Positions 41,415 to 49,794 of a stretch of DNA of 64,000 nt are shown piece after piece. Below the pieces are notes generated by a model that worked only from the letters and a program-made list of their open reading frames with translations, did no database searches and was not told the origin of the DNA. Where the stretch lies: NCBI GenBank assembly GCA_965219965.1, contig OZ244796.1:1240001-1304000 (forward strand). The letters run 5' to 3'. The number at the start of each line of letters is the position of its first letter. Positions within the stretch are counted from its first letter, which is position 1. Position numbers and translations under genes: made by a program. This DNA is from G965219965 sp965219965 (GTDB taxonomy: Bacteria > Pseudomonadota > Alphaproteobacteria > RS24).

Positions 41415-42437
41415 ATGAGTTATGTCATTGCCATTGCTGGAGCTACGGGCAATGTTGGGCGCGAAATGCTTAACATTTTAGACGACCGCAAATTTCCTGC
41501 GGCGCGGGTGGACGCGCTGGCCTCGTCGCGCTCTGTGGGCAAAGAGGTCAGCTTTGGCGATAAAATTTTGAAAGTCGCCGCCCTTGAACATTATGATTGG
41601 AAGCAAGCCGACATCGCGCTTTTTGCATGCGGCTCGCAGGCGACAAAAAAATACGCCCCGCTAGCGGCCAAAGCTGGTTGCGTGGTGATTGATAATTCTT
41701 CGCTTTACCGCATGGAAAAAGACGTCCCGCTTATTGTGCCAGAAGTCAACGCGCATGCTTTGGGGGATTATAAAAAGCGCAACATTATTGCCAATCCAAA
41801 TTGCTCTACCGCACAGCTTGTGCTTGCGCTCAAGCCTTTACATGATGCGGCGAAAATTAAGCGCGTGGTGGTCGCCACCTATCAATCTGTTTCGGGTGCG
41901 GGCAATGCTGCGATGGATGAATTATTTTCGCAAACGCGCAGTGTTTTTGTGAATGATGAAATGAAGCGGGAAAATTTCACCAAGCAAATTGCGTTTAATG
42001 TGATTCCGCATATTGATATTTTCATGGAAAATGGCGACACCAAAGAAGAATGGAAAATGGCCGCCGAGACGCAAAAAATTCTTGACCCGTCCATTGCCTT
42101 AACGGCCACTTGTGTGCGCGTGCCGGTTTTTGTTGGGCATGGCGAGGCGGTGAATATTGAATTTGAAAACCCGCTTTCGGAATCTCAGGCGCGGGAAATT
42201 TTAAGCACGGCTGAAAATGTGCTGGTCGTGGACAAGCGCGAAGATGGCGGCTATATCACGCCTGTGGAATGTGTGGGCGAATATGCCACTTTCATTTCCC
42301 GCCTGCGCCCCGACCCGACCCTTAAAAACGGGCTGAATATGTGGGTTGTTTCCGATAATCTCCGCAAGGGCGCGGCGTTGAACGCTGTGCAAATTGCCGA
42401 GGCCTTGATTGGTGAGCATTTGTCAAAGCCTGCCTAA
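41415..42437 (+). CDS. asd: Aspartate-semialdehyde dehydrogenase
   Basis: Makes aspartate semialdehyde for lysine, threonine and methionine. 340 residues: IAGATGNVGREMLNILDDR at the N-terminus, CGSQATKKYAP, DNSSLYRMEKDVPLIVPEVN, the catalytic cysteine in ANPNCSTAQLVLAL, YQSVSGAGNAAMDEL and VRVPVFVGHGEAVNIEFE with catalytic histidine. Follows leuB by 26 bases and completes the biosynthetic run. Confidence 0.95.
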   Translation: MSYVIAIAGATGNVGREMLNILDDRKFPAARVDALASSRSVGKEVSFGDKILKVAALEHYDWKQADIALFACGSQATKKYAPLAAKAGCVVIDNSSLYRMEKDVPLIVPEVNAHALGDYKKRNIIANPNCSTAQLVLALKPLHDAAKIKRVVVATYQSVSGAGNAAMDELFSQTRSVFVNDEMKRENFTKQIAFNVIPHIDIFMENGDTKEEWKMAAETQKILDPSIALTATCVRVPVFVGHGEAVNIEFENPLSESQAREILSTAENVLVVDKREDGGYITPVECVGEYATFISRLRPDPTLKNGLNMWVVSDNLRKGAALNAVQIAEALIGEHLSKPA

Positions 42438-42481
42438 CGGGCTATAAAATAGGTATCTTTTAGGCAAAGAGTGGGCATATC

Positions 42482-42919
42482 GTGGCGGCTAAAGCAAAAC
42501 CATCTGAAAAATCAGACGCACAATCGCAAGCGGCACGCCGTCCGCTTTCGCCGCATTTGCAAATTTACCGTTGGACGCTGACAATGGCTTTGTCCATTCT
42601 CCATCGCGCCACCGGAGCCGCGCTTTATGCGGGAACAATTTTATTGCTGGCATGGCTATGGGCGGCGGCACTAGGCGCAGAGGCTTATGCGCTGGTGCAA
42701 ACCCATAGCGGTGCGTGGTATGGCCAGTCTATTTTATTCGCCTATAGCTGGGCCTTGTTCCATCACCTCTTTGGCGGCTTGCGCCATTTCATTTGGGATT
42801 TTGGGCGTGGCTTTGAATTAAACCATGTAGAAATCCTCGCCCGCCTTTCCGCTCTCATGCCGCTTATTTTAACTCTGCTCACTTGGGGCATTATTTATAA
42901 AATCGGGGGCGGCATATAA
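42482..42919 (+). CDS. sdhC: Succinate dehydrogenase cytochrome b556 subunit
   Basis: Membrane anchor of complex II. 145 residues starting at GTG 42482. N-terminal RPLSPHLQIYRWTLTMALSI with SILHRATGAALYAG (quinone-site serine and arginine), three membrane helices, and haem-ligand region WALFHHLFGGLRHFIWDFGR. The sdhD ATG overlaps its stop. First gene of sdhCDA, with sdhB displaced by an inserted gene. Confidence 0.93.
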   Translation: MAAKAKPSEKSDAQSQAARRPLSPHLQIYRWTLTMALSILHRATGAALYAGTILLLAWLWAAALGAEAYALVQTHSGAWYGQSILFAYSWALFHHLFGGLRHFIWDFGRGFELNHVEILARLSALMPLILTLLTWGIIYKIGGGI

Positions 42920-43260
42920 TGGCGCACAAAGATAAAGGCACGGGTCATTTTTTCTGGCAACGCATCACTGCTTTGGCCAATATCCCTTTGGCGATTTTTT
43001 TCCTCGCCACCCTCATTGCCCATAGCGGGGCGGACCATGCTAGCGTGGCCGCGTTTCTTTCCCGCCCGCTTATTGCGGTGCTGATGCTTTTGCTTGTGCT
43101 AAGCGGCATTTGTCACGCACGGCTTGGCATGCAAACCATTATTGATGATTATGTGCATGGCAAAAAAACAAAATGCTTATCGCTTATATTAAATGACACA
43201 TTCACCTTTGCCATAGCGGCGGGGTGTGTGGCGGCGATTGTGAAACTGGTTTTAATGTGA
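42919..43260 (+). CDS. sdhD: Succinate dehydrogenase membrane anchor subunit
   Basis: 113 residues, three membrane helices, typical start GTGHFFWQRITALANIPLAI and SGICHARLGMQTIIDDYVHG carrying the haem-ligand histidine and quinone-site aspartate-tyrosine. TAATG overlap with sdhC; sdhA starts 9 bases later. Confidence 0.92.
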   Translation: MAHKDKGTGHFFWQRITALANIPLAIFFLATLIAHSGADHASVAAFLSRPLIAVLMLLLVLSGICHARLGMQTIIDDYVHGKKTKCLSLILNDTFTFAIAAGCVAAIVKLVLM

Positions 43261-43269
43261 GGCAAATAA

Positions 43270-45066
43270 ATGAGCGCGTATGAATTGACCGACCATTATT
43301 TTGATGTCGTTGTTGTTGGCGCGGGCGGTGCGGGTTTGCGTGCGGCTTTGGGGGCGGCGCAGAACGGATTAAAAACGGCGTGTATTTCAAAACTTTTCCC
43401 CACCCGTTCGCATACGGTTGCCGCACAGGGTGGCATTTCCGCCGCCTTGGGCAATATGGGCGATGATGATTGGCGTTGGCATATGTATGACACGGTTAAA
43501 GGCTCGGACTGGTTGGGCGACCAAGATGCGATTGAATATCTGTGCCGCCATGCCCCTGAAGCCGTTTACGAGCTGGAACATTTCGGCGTGCCATTTTCGC
43601 GCACCGAAGAAGGCAAAATTTATCAACGCCCCTTTGGCGGCATGACCACGAATTTTGGCGAGGGCATTGCCCAGCGCACTTGCGCCGCCGCCGACCGCAC
43701 AGGTCATGCGATTTTGCACACGCTTTACGGCCAATCCTTGCGCTATGAAACTGAATTTTTTATTGAGTATTTTGCCCTTGACCTGCTCATGGACGAACAG
43801 GGCCAATGCGTTGGCGTCATTGCTTTGTGCATGGCCGATGGCACGCTGCACCGCTTTCGCGCGCATCAAACCATTTTGGCCACGGGCGGTTATGGCCGTG
43901 CTTATTTCTCGGCCACTTCGGCGCATAGTTGCACGGGCGATGGCTCGGCCATGGTGTTACGCGCGGGCTTGCCTTTGCAAGATATGGAATTTGTGCAATT
44001 CCACCCGACGGGCATTTATGGCGCGGGCTGTTTAATAACGGAAGGCTCACGCGGCGAGGGCGGCATCTTGATAAATTCCGAAGGCGAGCGTTTTATGGAA
44101 CGCTACGCCCCATCGGCCAAAGATTTGGCTTCGCGTGATGTGGTGTCGCGCTCCATGACCATTGAAATTCGTGAAGGGCGCGGCGTGGGCGCGAATAAAG
44201 ACCATATTTATTTGCACCTTGACCATTTGGACCCGAAAATTTTGGCCGAACGTCTGCCCGGCATTTCTGAAAGCGCGCGCATTTTTGCTGGCGTTGATGT
44301 CACCAAAGAACCCATTCCGGTACTGCCCACCGTTCATTATAATATGGGCGGCATACCGACCAATTATCATGGCGAGGTGTTGCACCCGACCGATAAAGAC
44401 CAAGACCGCATTGTCCCCGGCCTCATGGCCATTGGCGAGGCCGCCTGCGTTTCGGTGCATGGTGCCAACAGGCTCGGCTCTAATTCGCTGATTGACCTTG
44501 TGGTGTTTGGCCGTGCCGCCGCCATACGCGCAGGCGAAACCGTTAAGCCCAACCAGCCCCATGCCGAACTCAATAAAAATCTCGGCCAAGACGCGCTGGA
44601 CCGACTGGACCATTTCCGCCACGCCAAGGGCAGCACACCCACCGCCGAATTGCGCCTGAATATGCAGCGCACCATGCAGGAAAATTGCGCCGTGTTCCGC
44701 ACGGGTGCGGTGTTGGACGAAGGCTGCCAGCGCATGGGCGACATTGTCGCCGCCAGCGCGGATATTTCTGTCACCGACCGTTCGCTGATATGGAATTCGG
44801 ATTTAATTGAAACGCTGGAATTTGACAATCTCGCAATGCAGGCTGTGGCCACCGTAGAGGGCGCGGCGGCGCGGAAGGAAAGTCGCGGCGGCCATGCCCG
44901 TGAAGATTTCCCTGAGCGCGATGATAAAAATTGGATGAAGCACACGCTGACCCATGTCGCCGATACGCGGCAAGGCGGCAAGGCGCGCATTTCATATCGT
45001 GATGTGCATAATTTTACGCTAAGCGATGATGTCGCTTATATTGAACCCAAAGCACGGGTTTATTAG
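43270..45066 (+). CDS. sdhA: Succinate dehydrogenase flavoprotein subunit
   Basis: Catalytic FAD subunit oxidising succinate to fumarate. 598 residues: VVVGAGGAGLRAALGA nucleotide-binding motif, FAD-attachment histidine in FPTRSHTVAAQGGI, active-site QFHPTGIYGAGCLITEGSRG and RFMERYAPSAKDLASRDVVS, and HYNMGGIPTNYHGEVL, then HGANRLGSNSLIDLVVFGRA. Followed not by sdhB but by a 120-base AT-rich gap and an inserted ATPase gene. Confidence 0.97.
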   Translation: MSAYELTDHYFDVVVVGAGGAGLRAALGAAQNGLKTACISKLFPTRSHTVAAQGGISAALGNMGDDDWRWHMYDTVKGSDWLGDQDAIEYLCRHAPEAVYELEHFGVPFSRTEEGKIYQRPFGGMTTNFGEGIAQRTCAAADRTGHAILHTLYGQSLRYETEFFIEYFALDLLMDEQGQCVGVIALCMADGTLHRFRAHQTILATGGYGRAYFSATSAHSCTGDGSAMVLRAGLPLQDMEFVQFHPTGIYGAGCLITEGSRGEGGILINSEGERFMERYAPSAKDLASRDVVSRSMTIEIREGRGVGANKDHIYLHLDHLDPKILAERLPGISESARIFAGVDVTKEPIPVLPTVHYNMGGIPTNYHGEVLHPTDKDQDRIVPGLMAIGEAACVSVHGANRLGSNSLIDLVVFGRAAAIRAGETVKPNQPHAELNKNLGQDALDRLDHFRHAKGSTPTAELRLNMQRTMQENCAVFRTGAVLDEGCQRMGDIVAASADISVTDRSLIWNSDLIETLEFDNLAMQAVATVEGAAARKESRGGHAREDFPERDDKNWMKHTLTHVADTRQGGKARISYRDVHNFTLSDDVAYIEPKARVY

Positions 45067-45134
45067 GCCTTTTTGACAAAAATAATTTTGTTAAGATATT
45101 GATATTTAAGCATAAATATAAAAATTACCGATAG

Positions 45135-45180
45135 TGTAAGAATTCTTACATTGACAGTGTAAGAATTCTTACACTATAAC
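45135..45180 (+). promoter_or_regulatory. Promoter with twin 16-bp palindromes, probably giving a leaderless mRNA
   Basis: The perfect palindrome TGTAAGAATTCTTACA occurs at 45135-45150 and again at 45158-45173, centres 23 bp apart. The second is extended to 20 bp (45156-45175). Promoter hexamers TTGACA (45151-45156) and TATAAC (45175-45180), 18 bases apart, interlock with the second palindrome. The next gene's ATG starts only 7 bases after the -10 box, about where transcription would begin, and no Shine-Dalgarno sequence precedes it. A dimeric repressor bound here would cover the whole promoter. The regulator is unknown. Confidence 0.75.
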
Positions 45181-45186
45181 CTTTAT

Positions 45187-46737
45187 ATGGCATGGGCATT
45201 TTATGGGCGGTCAGCCGAGCTGAAGAAAATCAGCAATATCCTCAATCGGGGGGCGTTTTTCTTTTGTCAAATTTCTGGCCGTCGCCGCATTGGCAAAACC
45301 ACTCTCTTGAAAGAAGCTCTAGACCAAGCAAAATCTTCTAGGCGTTTTTATGTACAAATACCCGATAGTGATGCGCGAGGTGTTGCGGGCGCGTTTGAAA
45401 ACGCTCTGAAAATTTGGAGCAATGATTCTGAACTTGCCCATGCTCTATCCGATGATTTTCAGAACATTGCCGCAACGCTCTCTGCTCTTTGGTACGGCGG
45501 ATATAAAACGGCTCTTGATGAGTTTCAGTATTTTCACCGCAAAGAATTAAATCCCTTTATGTCGCATTTGCAAACGGAAATTGACCATACACAAGAAATG
45601 AGCAAAGCCAATCAATATAAACAAGGCGGTTTGTTTGTTCTAGGTTCAGTTCACACGCAAATGCAGGCACTGCTTCATGATAATCAAGCGCCCCTATTTG
45701 GCCGCCGCACAGATATAATTGATTTGCAACATTGGGATTTTGAAACTCTGTTTGAAATGTTTCAGGCGCATAATATCACTAACCCATATCAACGTTTATT
45801 TTTATGGAGTCTGTTTGAGGGCGTGCCAAAATTTTACCAAGATTGTTACAATCAAGATATTTTTAAGTTGGAATTAAAAGAACCCAATTTGTTTGACGCA
45901 CATCGTGAATGGCGCGAAGAAACATTGCGCCGATTATTTTTTGAAAGCTCCGCCCCGCTTGCAGGAGAAGCCGAGAGCTGGTTTTTACATGAATTGCGGG
46001 GAAAATATGTCACAATTTTACAGATTATCGCACATCATGGTGCTTGCGACAATGCGCGTTTGAAAAACGGATATAGCGATAGAGGGGTTAATCAAAATGT
46101 AAAACAATTTGGCGGCTATCTGAAAACGCTAACTGATGGGTATCGCATGGTAGAAAATAATTTACCTTTTGGAACATTACCCCAAAGCCGCAAGACACGT
46201 TACGTTATTGCCGATAATTTTCTAGCCGCATGGCTATCTTCCATTCATCAATATGTGGAAGCCGCACGCATGCAGCCCATTGAAAGCCAGCTGACAAAAA
46301 CCAGTGATAATCTTAAAACCCATGAAGGGCGTATGTTTGAAAAATTATGCCGACAGGTTTTGCAAGAAGCGAGCCGCAAAAAGGTTGGATTCCTGCCAAT
46401 TACAAATATCGGTGCTTATTGGAATCGCGGCGGGGATTTAGAAATTGATATTATCGCCATTAACGAAGATGAAAAGCGTATTCATTTTGGTGAGTGCAAG
46501 CGTAATGCGGAGAGTCATAAATCTAATTTGCGTGAATTTAGGGCGAAATGTGCGCGTTTTTTAGAAACGGCGGAAGGCCGTCCCTATGCTGACTGGCCAC
46601 AAGAATACGGGCTTTATGCACCAGAATTTACACAAGATATGCGTTCATACCTTGAAAATTTGGGCTATAAATGCGTTGATATGAATGATATGGAAAATTG
46701 GTTATACCCACGCGGAACGGGGGAAGAAAATGGTTGA
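45187..46737 (+). CDS. AAA-type ATPase with C-terminal DUF234-like nuclease-fold domain
   Basis: 516 residues. N-terminal archaeal-type ATPase: Walker A GRRRIGKTTLL (31-41), Walker B TALDEFQYF (108-116), sensor-like FVLGSVHTQM, then GRRTDIIDL and EGVPKFYQDCYNQ, all typical of this family. A winged-helix-like part precedes the C-terminal domain, where GAYWNRGGDLEIDIIAIN and IHFGECKRN (D421, E436, K438) give a PD-(D/E)XK pattern as in DUF234. The gene is AT-rich and sits between sdhA and sdhB, ending 8 bases inside sdhB. It has its own palindromic promoter. Function is unproven; defence or selfish-element roles are possible. Confidence 0.8.
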   Translation: MAWAFYGRSAELKKISNILNRGAFFFCQISGRRRIGKTTLLKEALDQAKSSRRFYVQIPDSDARGVAGAFENALKIWSNDSELAHALSDDFQNIAATLSALWYGGYKTALDEFQYFHRKELNPFMSHLQTEIDHTQEMSKANQYKQGGLFVLGSVHTQMQALLHDNQAPLFGRRTDIIDLQHWDFETLFEMFQAHNITNPYQRLFLWSLFEGVPKFYQDCYNQDIFKLELKEPNLFDAHREWREETLRRLFFESSAPLAGEAESWFLHELRGKYVTILQIIAHHGACDNARLKNGYSDRGVNQNVKQFGGYLKTLTDGYRMVENNLPFGTLPQSRKTRYVIADNFLAAWLSSIHQYVEAARMQPIESQLTKTSDNLKTHEGRMFEKLCRQVLQEASRKKVGFLPITNIGAYWNRGGDLEIDIIAINEDEKRIHFGECKRNAESHKSNLREFRAKCARFLETAEGRPYADWPQEYGLYAPEFTQDMRSYLENLGYKCVDMNDMENWLYPRGTGEENG

Positions 46738-47512
46738 AATTGCTTTGCCGAAAAATTCACGGGTGCAAAAAGGCGTGGCGCATGAAGCCGCCGCCGCCAA
46801 ACGCCCGCGCAAAATTGAAATTTACCGCTGGAATCCTGACGCGCCTGACAATCCGCGCATGGATAGCTATGTGATTGATGCCGACCAATGCGGGCCGATG
46901 GTGCTGGACGCGCTTATCAAAATTAAAAATGAAACCGACCCGACCCTAACCTTTCGCCGTTCTTGCCGTGAGGGGATTTGCGGCTCTTGTGCCATGAACA
47001 TTGACGGGCAAAATACTTTGGCTTGCACCAAGGGGCTGGACGAAATTAAAAGCACGGTGAAAATTTATCCGCTGCCGCATTTGCCTGTGGTGAAAGATTT
47101 GGTGCCGGATTTGTCAAACCTTTACGCGCAATATCAATCCATTGAGCCGTGGCTGAAAACAAATGACGCGCCCGCCCCGCAAGGCGAGTGGCCGCAGACG
47201 CGCCAAGACCGCGAAAAGCTGGACGGGCTTTATGAATGTATTTTATGCGCGTGCTGTTCTACTTCTTGTCCGAGCTATTGGTGGAATTCGGATAAATATC
47301 TCGGCCCCGCCGTTTTGTTGCAAGCCTATCGCTGGCTGGTGGATAGCCGCGACAAGGACACGGATAAAAGACTGGACGCGCTGGAAGACCCGTTCCGCCT
47401 CTATCGTTGCCACACGATTATGAATTGCGCCAAAGCCTGCCCCAAAGGCCTCTCCCCCGCCCGCGCCATAGCCGAAATTAAAAAAATGTTGGTGAGGCGT
47501 AAGCGGAAATAA
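46730..47512 (+). CDS. sdhB: Succinate dehydrogenase iron-sulfur subunit
   Basis: 260 residues from ATG 46730. Fe-S cysteines: [2Fe-2S] in CREGICGSCAMNIDG with LACTKG, [4Fe-4S] in CILCACCSTSCPSYWWN and [3Fe-4S]/[4Fe-4S] in CHTIMNCAKACPKGLSPA. Its start codon and G-rich ribosome-binding site (GGGGGAAG) lie within the last codons of the inserted ATPase gene. Expression of sdhB should therefore depend on read-through from sdhA or on the ATPase promoter, or both. Confidence 0.96.
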   Translation: MVEIALPKNSRVQKGVAHEAAAAKRPRKIEIYRWNPDAPDNPRMDSYVIDADQCGPMVLDALIKIKNETDPTLTFRRSCREGICGSCAMNIDGQNTLACTKGLDEIKSTVKIYPLPHLPVVKDLVPDLSNLYAQYQSIEPWLKTNDAPAPQGEWPQTRQDREKLDGLYECILCACCSTSCPSYWWNSDKYLGPAVLLQAYRWLVDSRDKDTDKRLDALEDPFRLYRCHTIMNCAKACPKGLSPARAIAEIKKMLVRRKRK

Positions 47513-47590
47513 AAAAGGGAAAACACAAAAAACAACGCCGCCCCGCCCTTTAAGGGGGGCAACCCCTCATATCACCGCATAAATATAAAA

Positions 47591-47763
47591 ACGCCGCCCC
47601 GTTAGGGGCATCAACGGCAAGGGAAAACAAAAGGTGCGGCACAAAAAACCCCGCCCCAAAACGCCAGAGAAAAAACACACAAAAAAAACGCCGCGCAAAA
47701 CGCCAGAAAAATAATGTCGCCCCGTTAGGGGCGTCAACGGCAAGGGAAAACAAAAGGTGCGGC
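47591..47763. repeat. GC-rich repeat copies 1 and 2 downstream of sdhB
   Basis: Copies at 47591-47640 and 47715-47763 share GCCCCGTTAGGGGC (a short hairpin), then TCAACGGCAAGGG, AAAACAAAAGGTGCGG. A shorter relative is at about 47530-47568, and AAAACGCCAGA recurs between them. The gene-free stretch 47513-47801 consists almost wholly of this material. Confidence 0.8.
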
Positions 47764-47801
47764 GGAAGGGGAAATAAAAAAGGAAAAAGCTATATATATG
47801 T

Positions 47802-48077
47802 TTAGCGTTTTTTCGTGCGCACAGCAAATACGCCAAAAACCATAGCCAAAATACTCATAATTACATTACCTACAAGGCCAAGCGCAATGATGGTGATGAT
47901 TAAATCCATTATATCATTATGGCTGAGATTCTTTGTACCAAAGAACAAGAAGAGATTGTAGAGAAAGACGAAGCCCCAAAGACCATTCGCTGCAATCCAC
48001 ATTGTCTTAAACCAGAAAGCCCCTATTGAGGCCAGGTCATTGGTTTCATCGGTTTCATCTTTATTTTCATTGTCCAT
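47802..48077 (-). CDS. Small two-helix membrane protein, unknown
   Basis: 91 residues from ATG 48077, chosen over an upstream start because GGGGAG lies at ideal spacing. An acidic N-terminus (DNENKDETDETNDLAS) precedes two hydrophobic segments (about 23-46 and 58-83), and the protein ends in RTKKR. Unrecognised. AT-rich gene enclosed on both sides by copies of a GC-rich repeat, and on the same strand as the nuclease-like gene upstream of it. It may be a partner of that gene, but the repeat lies between them. Confidence 0.6.
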   Translation of the reverse strand: MDNENKDETDETNDLASIGAFWFKTMWIAANGLWGFVFLYNLFLFFGTKNLSHNDIMDLIITIIALGLVGNVIMSILAMVFGVFAVRTKKR

Positions 48078-48161
48078 GATTATCTCCCCTTTTAGGATTA
48101 ACAAATCTTCGCCCCGTGGTCAATAGGCATGAGATAGCGCAGGGGGAAATAAGTCTTAGAA

Positions 48162-48211
48162 AACGCCGCCCCCCTAGGGGCGTCCACGGCAAGGGAAAAC
48201 AAAGGGTGCGG
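48162..48211. repeat. GC-rich repeat copy 3, between small membrane gene and nuclease gene
   Basis: Matches copies 1 and 2 (CGCC, CTAGGGGCGTC, ACGGCAAGGGAAAACAAA, GGTGCGG) with a few changes. The three copies bracket the small membrane-protein gene in direct orientation. Confidence 0.8.
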
Positions 48212-48218
48212 TGAGGAG

Positions 48219-49670
48219 CTATCCCAATAATTCTCTAAATTTAGAATGTAATATCTTTTCCACATCATCATCCTTTAAAGAGGCTTTTGCTTCAAGCATT
48301 TCTAAAATATCCTCGTCAGTTAAGACTATAATAAAGCCCTGAGAGCGACTGGCCATATCCCTACATTTTTTTAATAAAAGATCTGGATTATCAATCGCCC
48401 TACAAGTTAGAATACCAAACTTCCCACGATTATCATCAAAACGCCCCAATAATTGGTCAAGTTCTGGGTTAGCAATATCATTGGAGTAATTTTTGCATTC
48501 TACAATTACAAGATTGGCTTGCGTATTATTTCCATCCCGTCTCTGCGCAAAAAACCCAGAATCAGAAGCATTAGTGTAAACGATGTCGATTCTTTTGCGT
48601 CCGTCGTTAATCTTCCATTCCTTATTCGGTTGTATCAAGTTTGGAAAAAACAACGCTGTACATGTCCCCATAATGAATTTGTGATAATCCTCAGCATGTT
48701 CAGCACCAGGGGAAATATCTAGTAATCTGCTTTTTAAGGCTTTACAAACTTCGTGTATAGATGGCTGCTCTTCAGAAAATGTTGTGATAAAACTTGGTGA
48801 TTCTTTAACTATATCCTTATACATGACCAGCAGTTTAGGATTGTCTTCAACCATCTTGGCAATAAAAGATTTTGATTTTGGGAAATGCTTCCGGACATCC
48901 TTTTTATATACTTTCTTTTCTTCAATAATCCTTTTTCCCTGCTTCTTTTTAATAGTTTTTGCCAGTGAACTGTTTGCTCTCTCATGCTCCGCAACCAAAA
49001 AATCAGTGATTTGTTTGTTATAAAATTCCTGACTATCCAAAGATAATTTACGCCTAACAATATACTTTGACACAAGAATTATCGCTTGTTCCCCAATGTA
49101 AGGTAATTCTATAAAGCGCGACTCCCAATCTTTCCTTTCGTTATTCCACATCGGGGGGCCTGAATAAGGCTTAGTTTCAATGCCAAATAATTGACATTGT
49201 TCTTGAGTATAATTAACCAATAGTTTTCTAATTACGTTCGTAGTTAAGTCAGACACTTTATCTCTATCTACGCCTTCAATATATAAAGACATCTCAGAAA
49301 GATCAGATAATAAACCCGTCTCAAAAGCCTGACTCTTTTTAATCGCATCAATTAGCTGTTTCGCCTGAATATCCCCAATCCCCCGCCCACCAGAACCCGA
49401 CCTTGAAACACCAAGACAAGTCTCGCGAGGCTCTTTCAAATGTGACATTAAGTGTCGAGCTTTAGAGTCACTACCCTTCCGTAACGCTTCTAAAACTTCT
49501 GAAAAAAATGTCCGCAAATAATCAGAGGCAGTGGAAGACCAAACATCATTACGAATCTCTATCGCATAGGGGTCAACATATACAGACGTATCAATATCCG
49601 TGCTGATATCTACGAAGTCAATTTCGTGCTGTGTGAGTCCTATAGAAAAATATTCTGAAAATCTCGCCAT
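48219..49670 (-). CDS. PD-(D/E)XK nuclease-like protein, uncharacterised
   Basis: 483 residues. The C-terminal region has a restriction-endonuclease-fold pattern: KRIDIVYTN (D362), LVIVECKNY (E391, K393) and a following helix with Q407. The N-terminal 170 residues form a separate conserved-looking module (HLKEPRETCLGVSRSGSGGR, GLLSDLSEMSLYIEGVDRDK, VSDLTTNVIRKLLVNYTQEQ) that I cannot name. The gene is markedly AT-rich next to sdhB and cysD. No Shine-Dalgarno sequence is evident; TTTACT and TAGATT 17 bases apart lie close to the ATG, so it too may be leaderless. Probably a stand-alone defence or genome-maintenance nuclease. Confidence 0.7.
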   Translation of the reverse strand: MARFSEYFSIGLTQHEIDFVDISTDIDTSVYVDPYAIEIRNDVWSSTASDYLRTFFSEVLEALRKGSDSKARHLMSHLKEPRETCLGVSRSGSGGRGIGDIQAKQLIDAIKKSQAFETGLLSDLSEMSLYIEGVDRDKVSDLTTNVIRKLLVNYTQEQCQLFGIETKPYSGPPMWNNERKDWESRFIELPYIGEQAIILVSKYIVRRKLSLDSQEFYNKQITDFLVAEHERANSSLAKTIKKKQGKRIIEEKKVYKKDVRKHFPKSKSFIAKMVEDNPKLLVMYKDIVKESPSFITTFSEEQPSIHEVCKALKSRLLDISPGAEHAEDYHKFIMGTCTALFFPNLIQPNKEWKINDGRKRIDIVYTNASDSGFFAQRRDGNNTQANLVIVECKNYSNDIANPELDQLLGRFDDNRGKFGILTCRAIDNPDLLLKKCRDMASRSQGFIIVLTDEDILEMLEAKASLKDDDVEKILHSKFRELLG

Positions 49671-49794
49671 GTTTGCAATCTAGCCGACAATTTTTTCCAA
49701 GTAAATGGCACACCTGAAAGAACACGAACCCCAACCTCGCACCCACACCACCGCGCCACGCCGCCGTGCTTTTTTGGGGGTGCGGGTGATGCAC

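Noticed and set aside
47513..48218. Repeats as insertion-sequence ends
   Set aside because: The copies are in direct, not inverted, orientation and no transposase lies between them.
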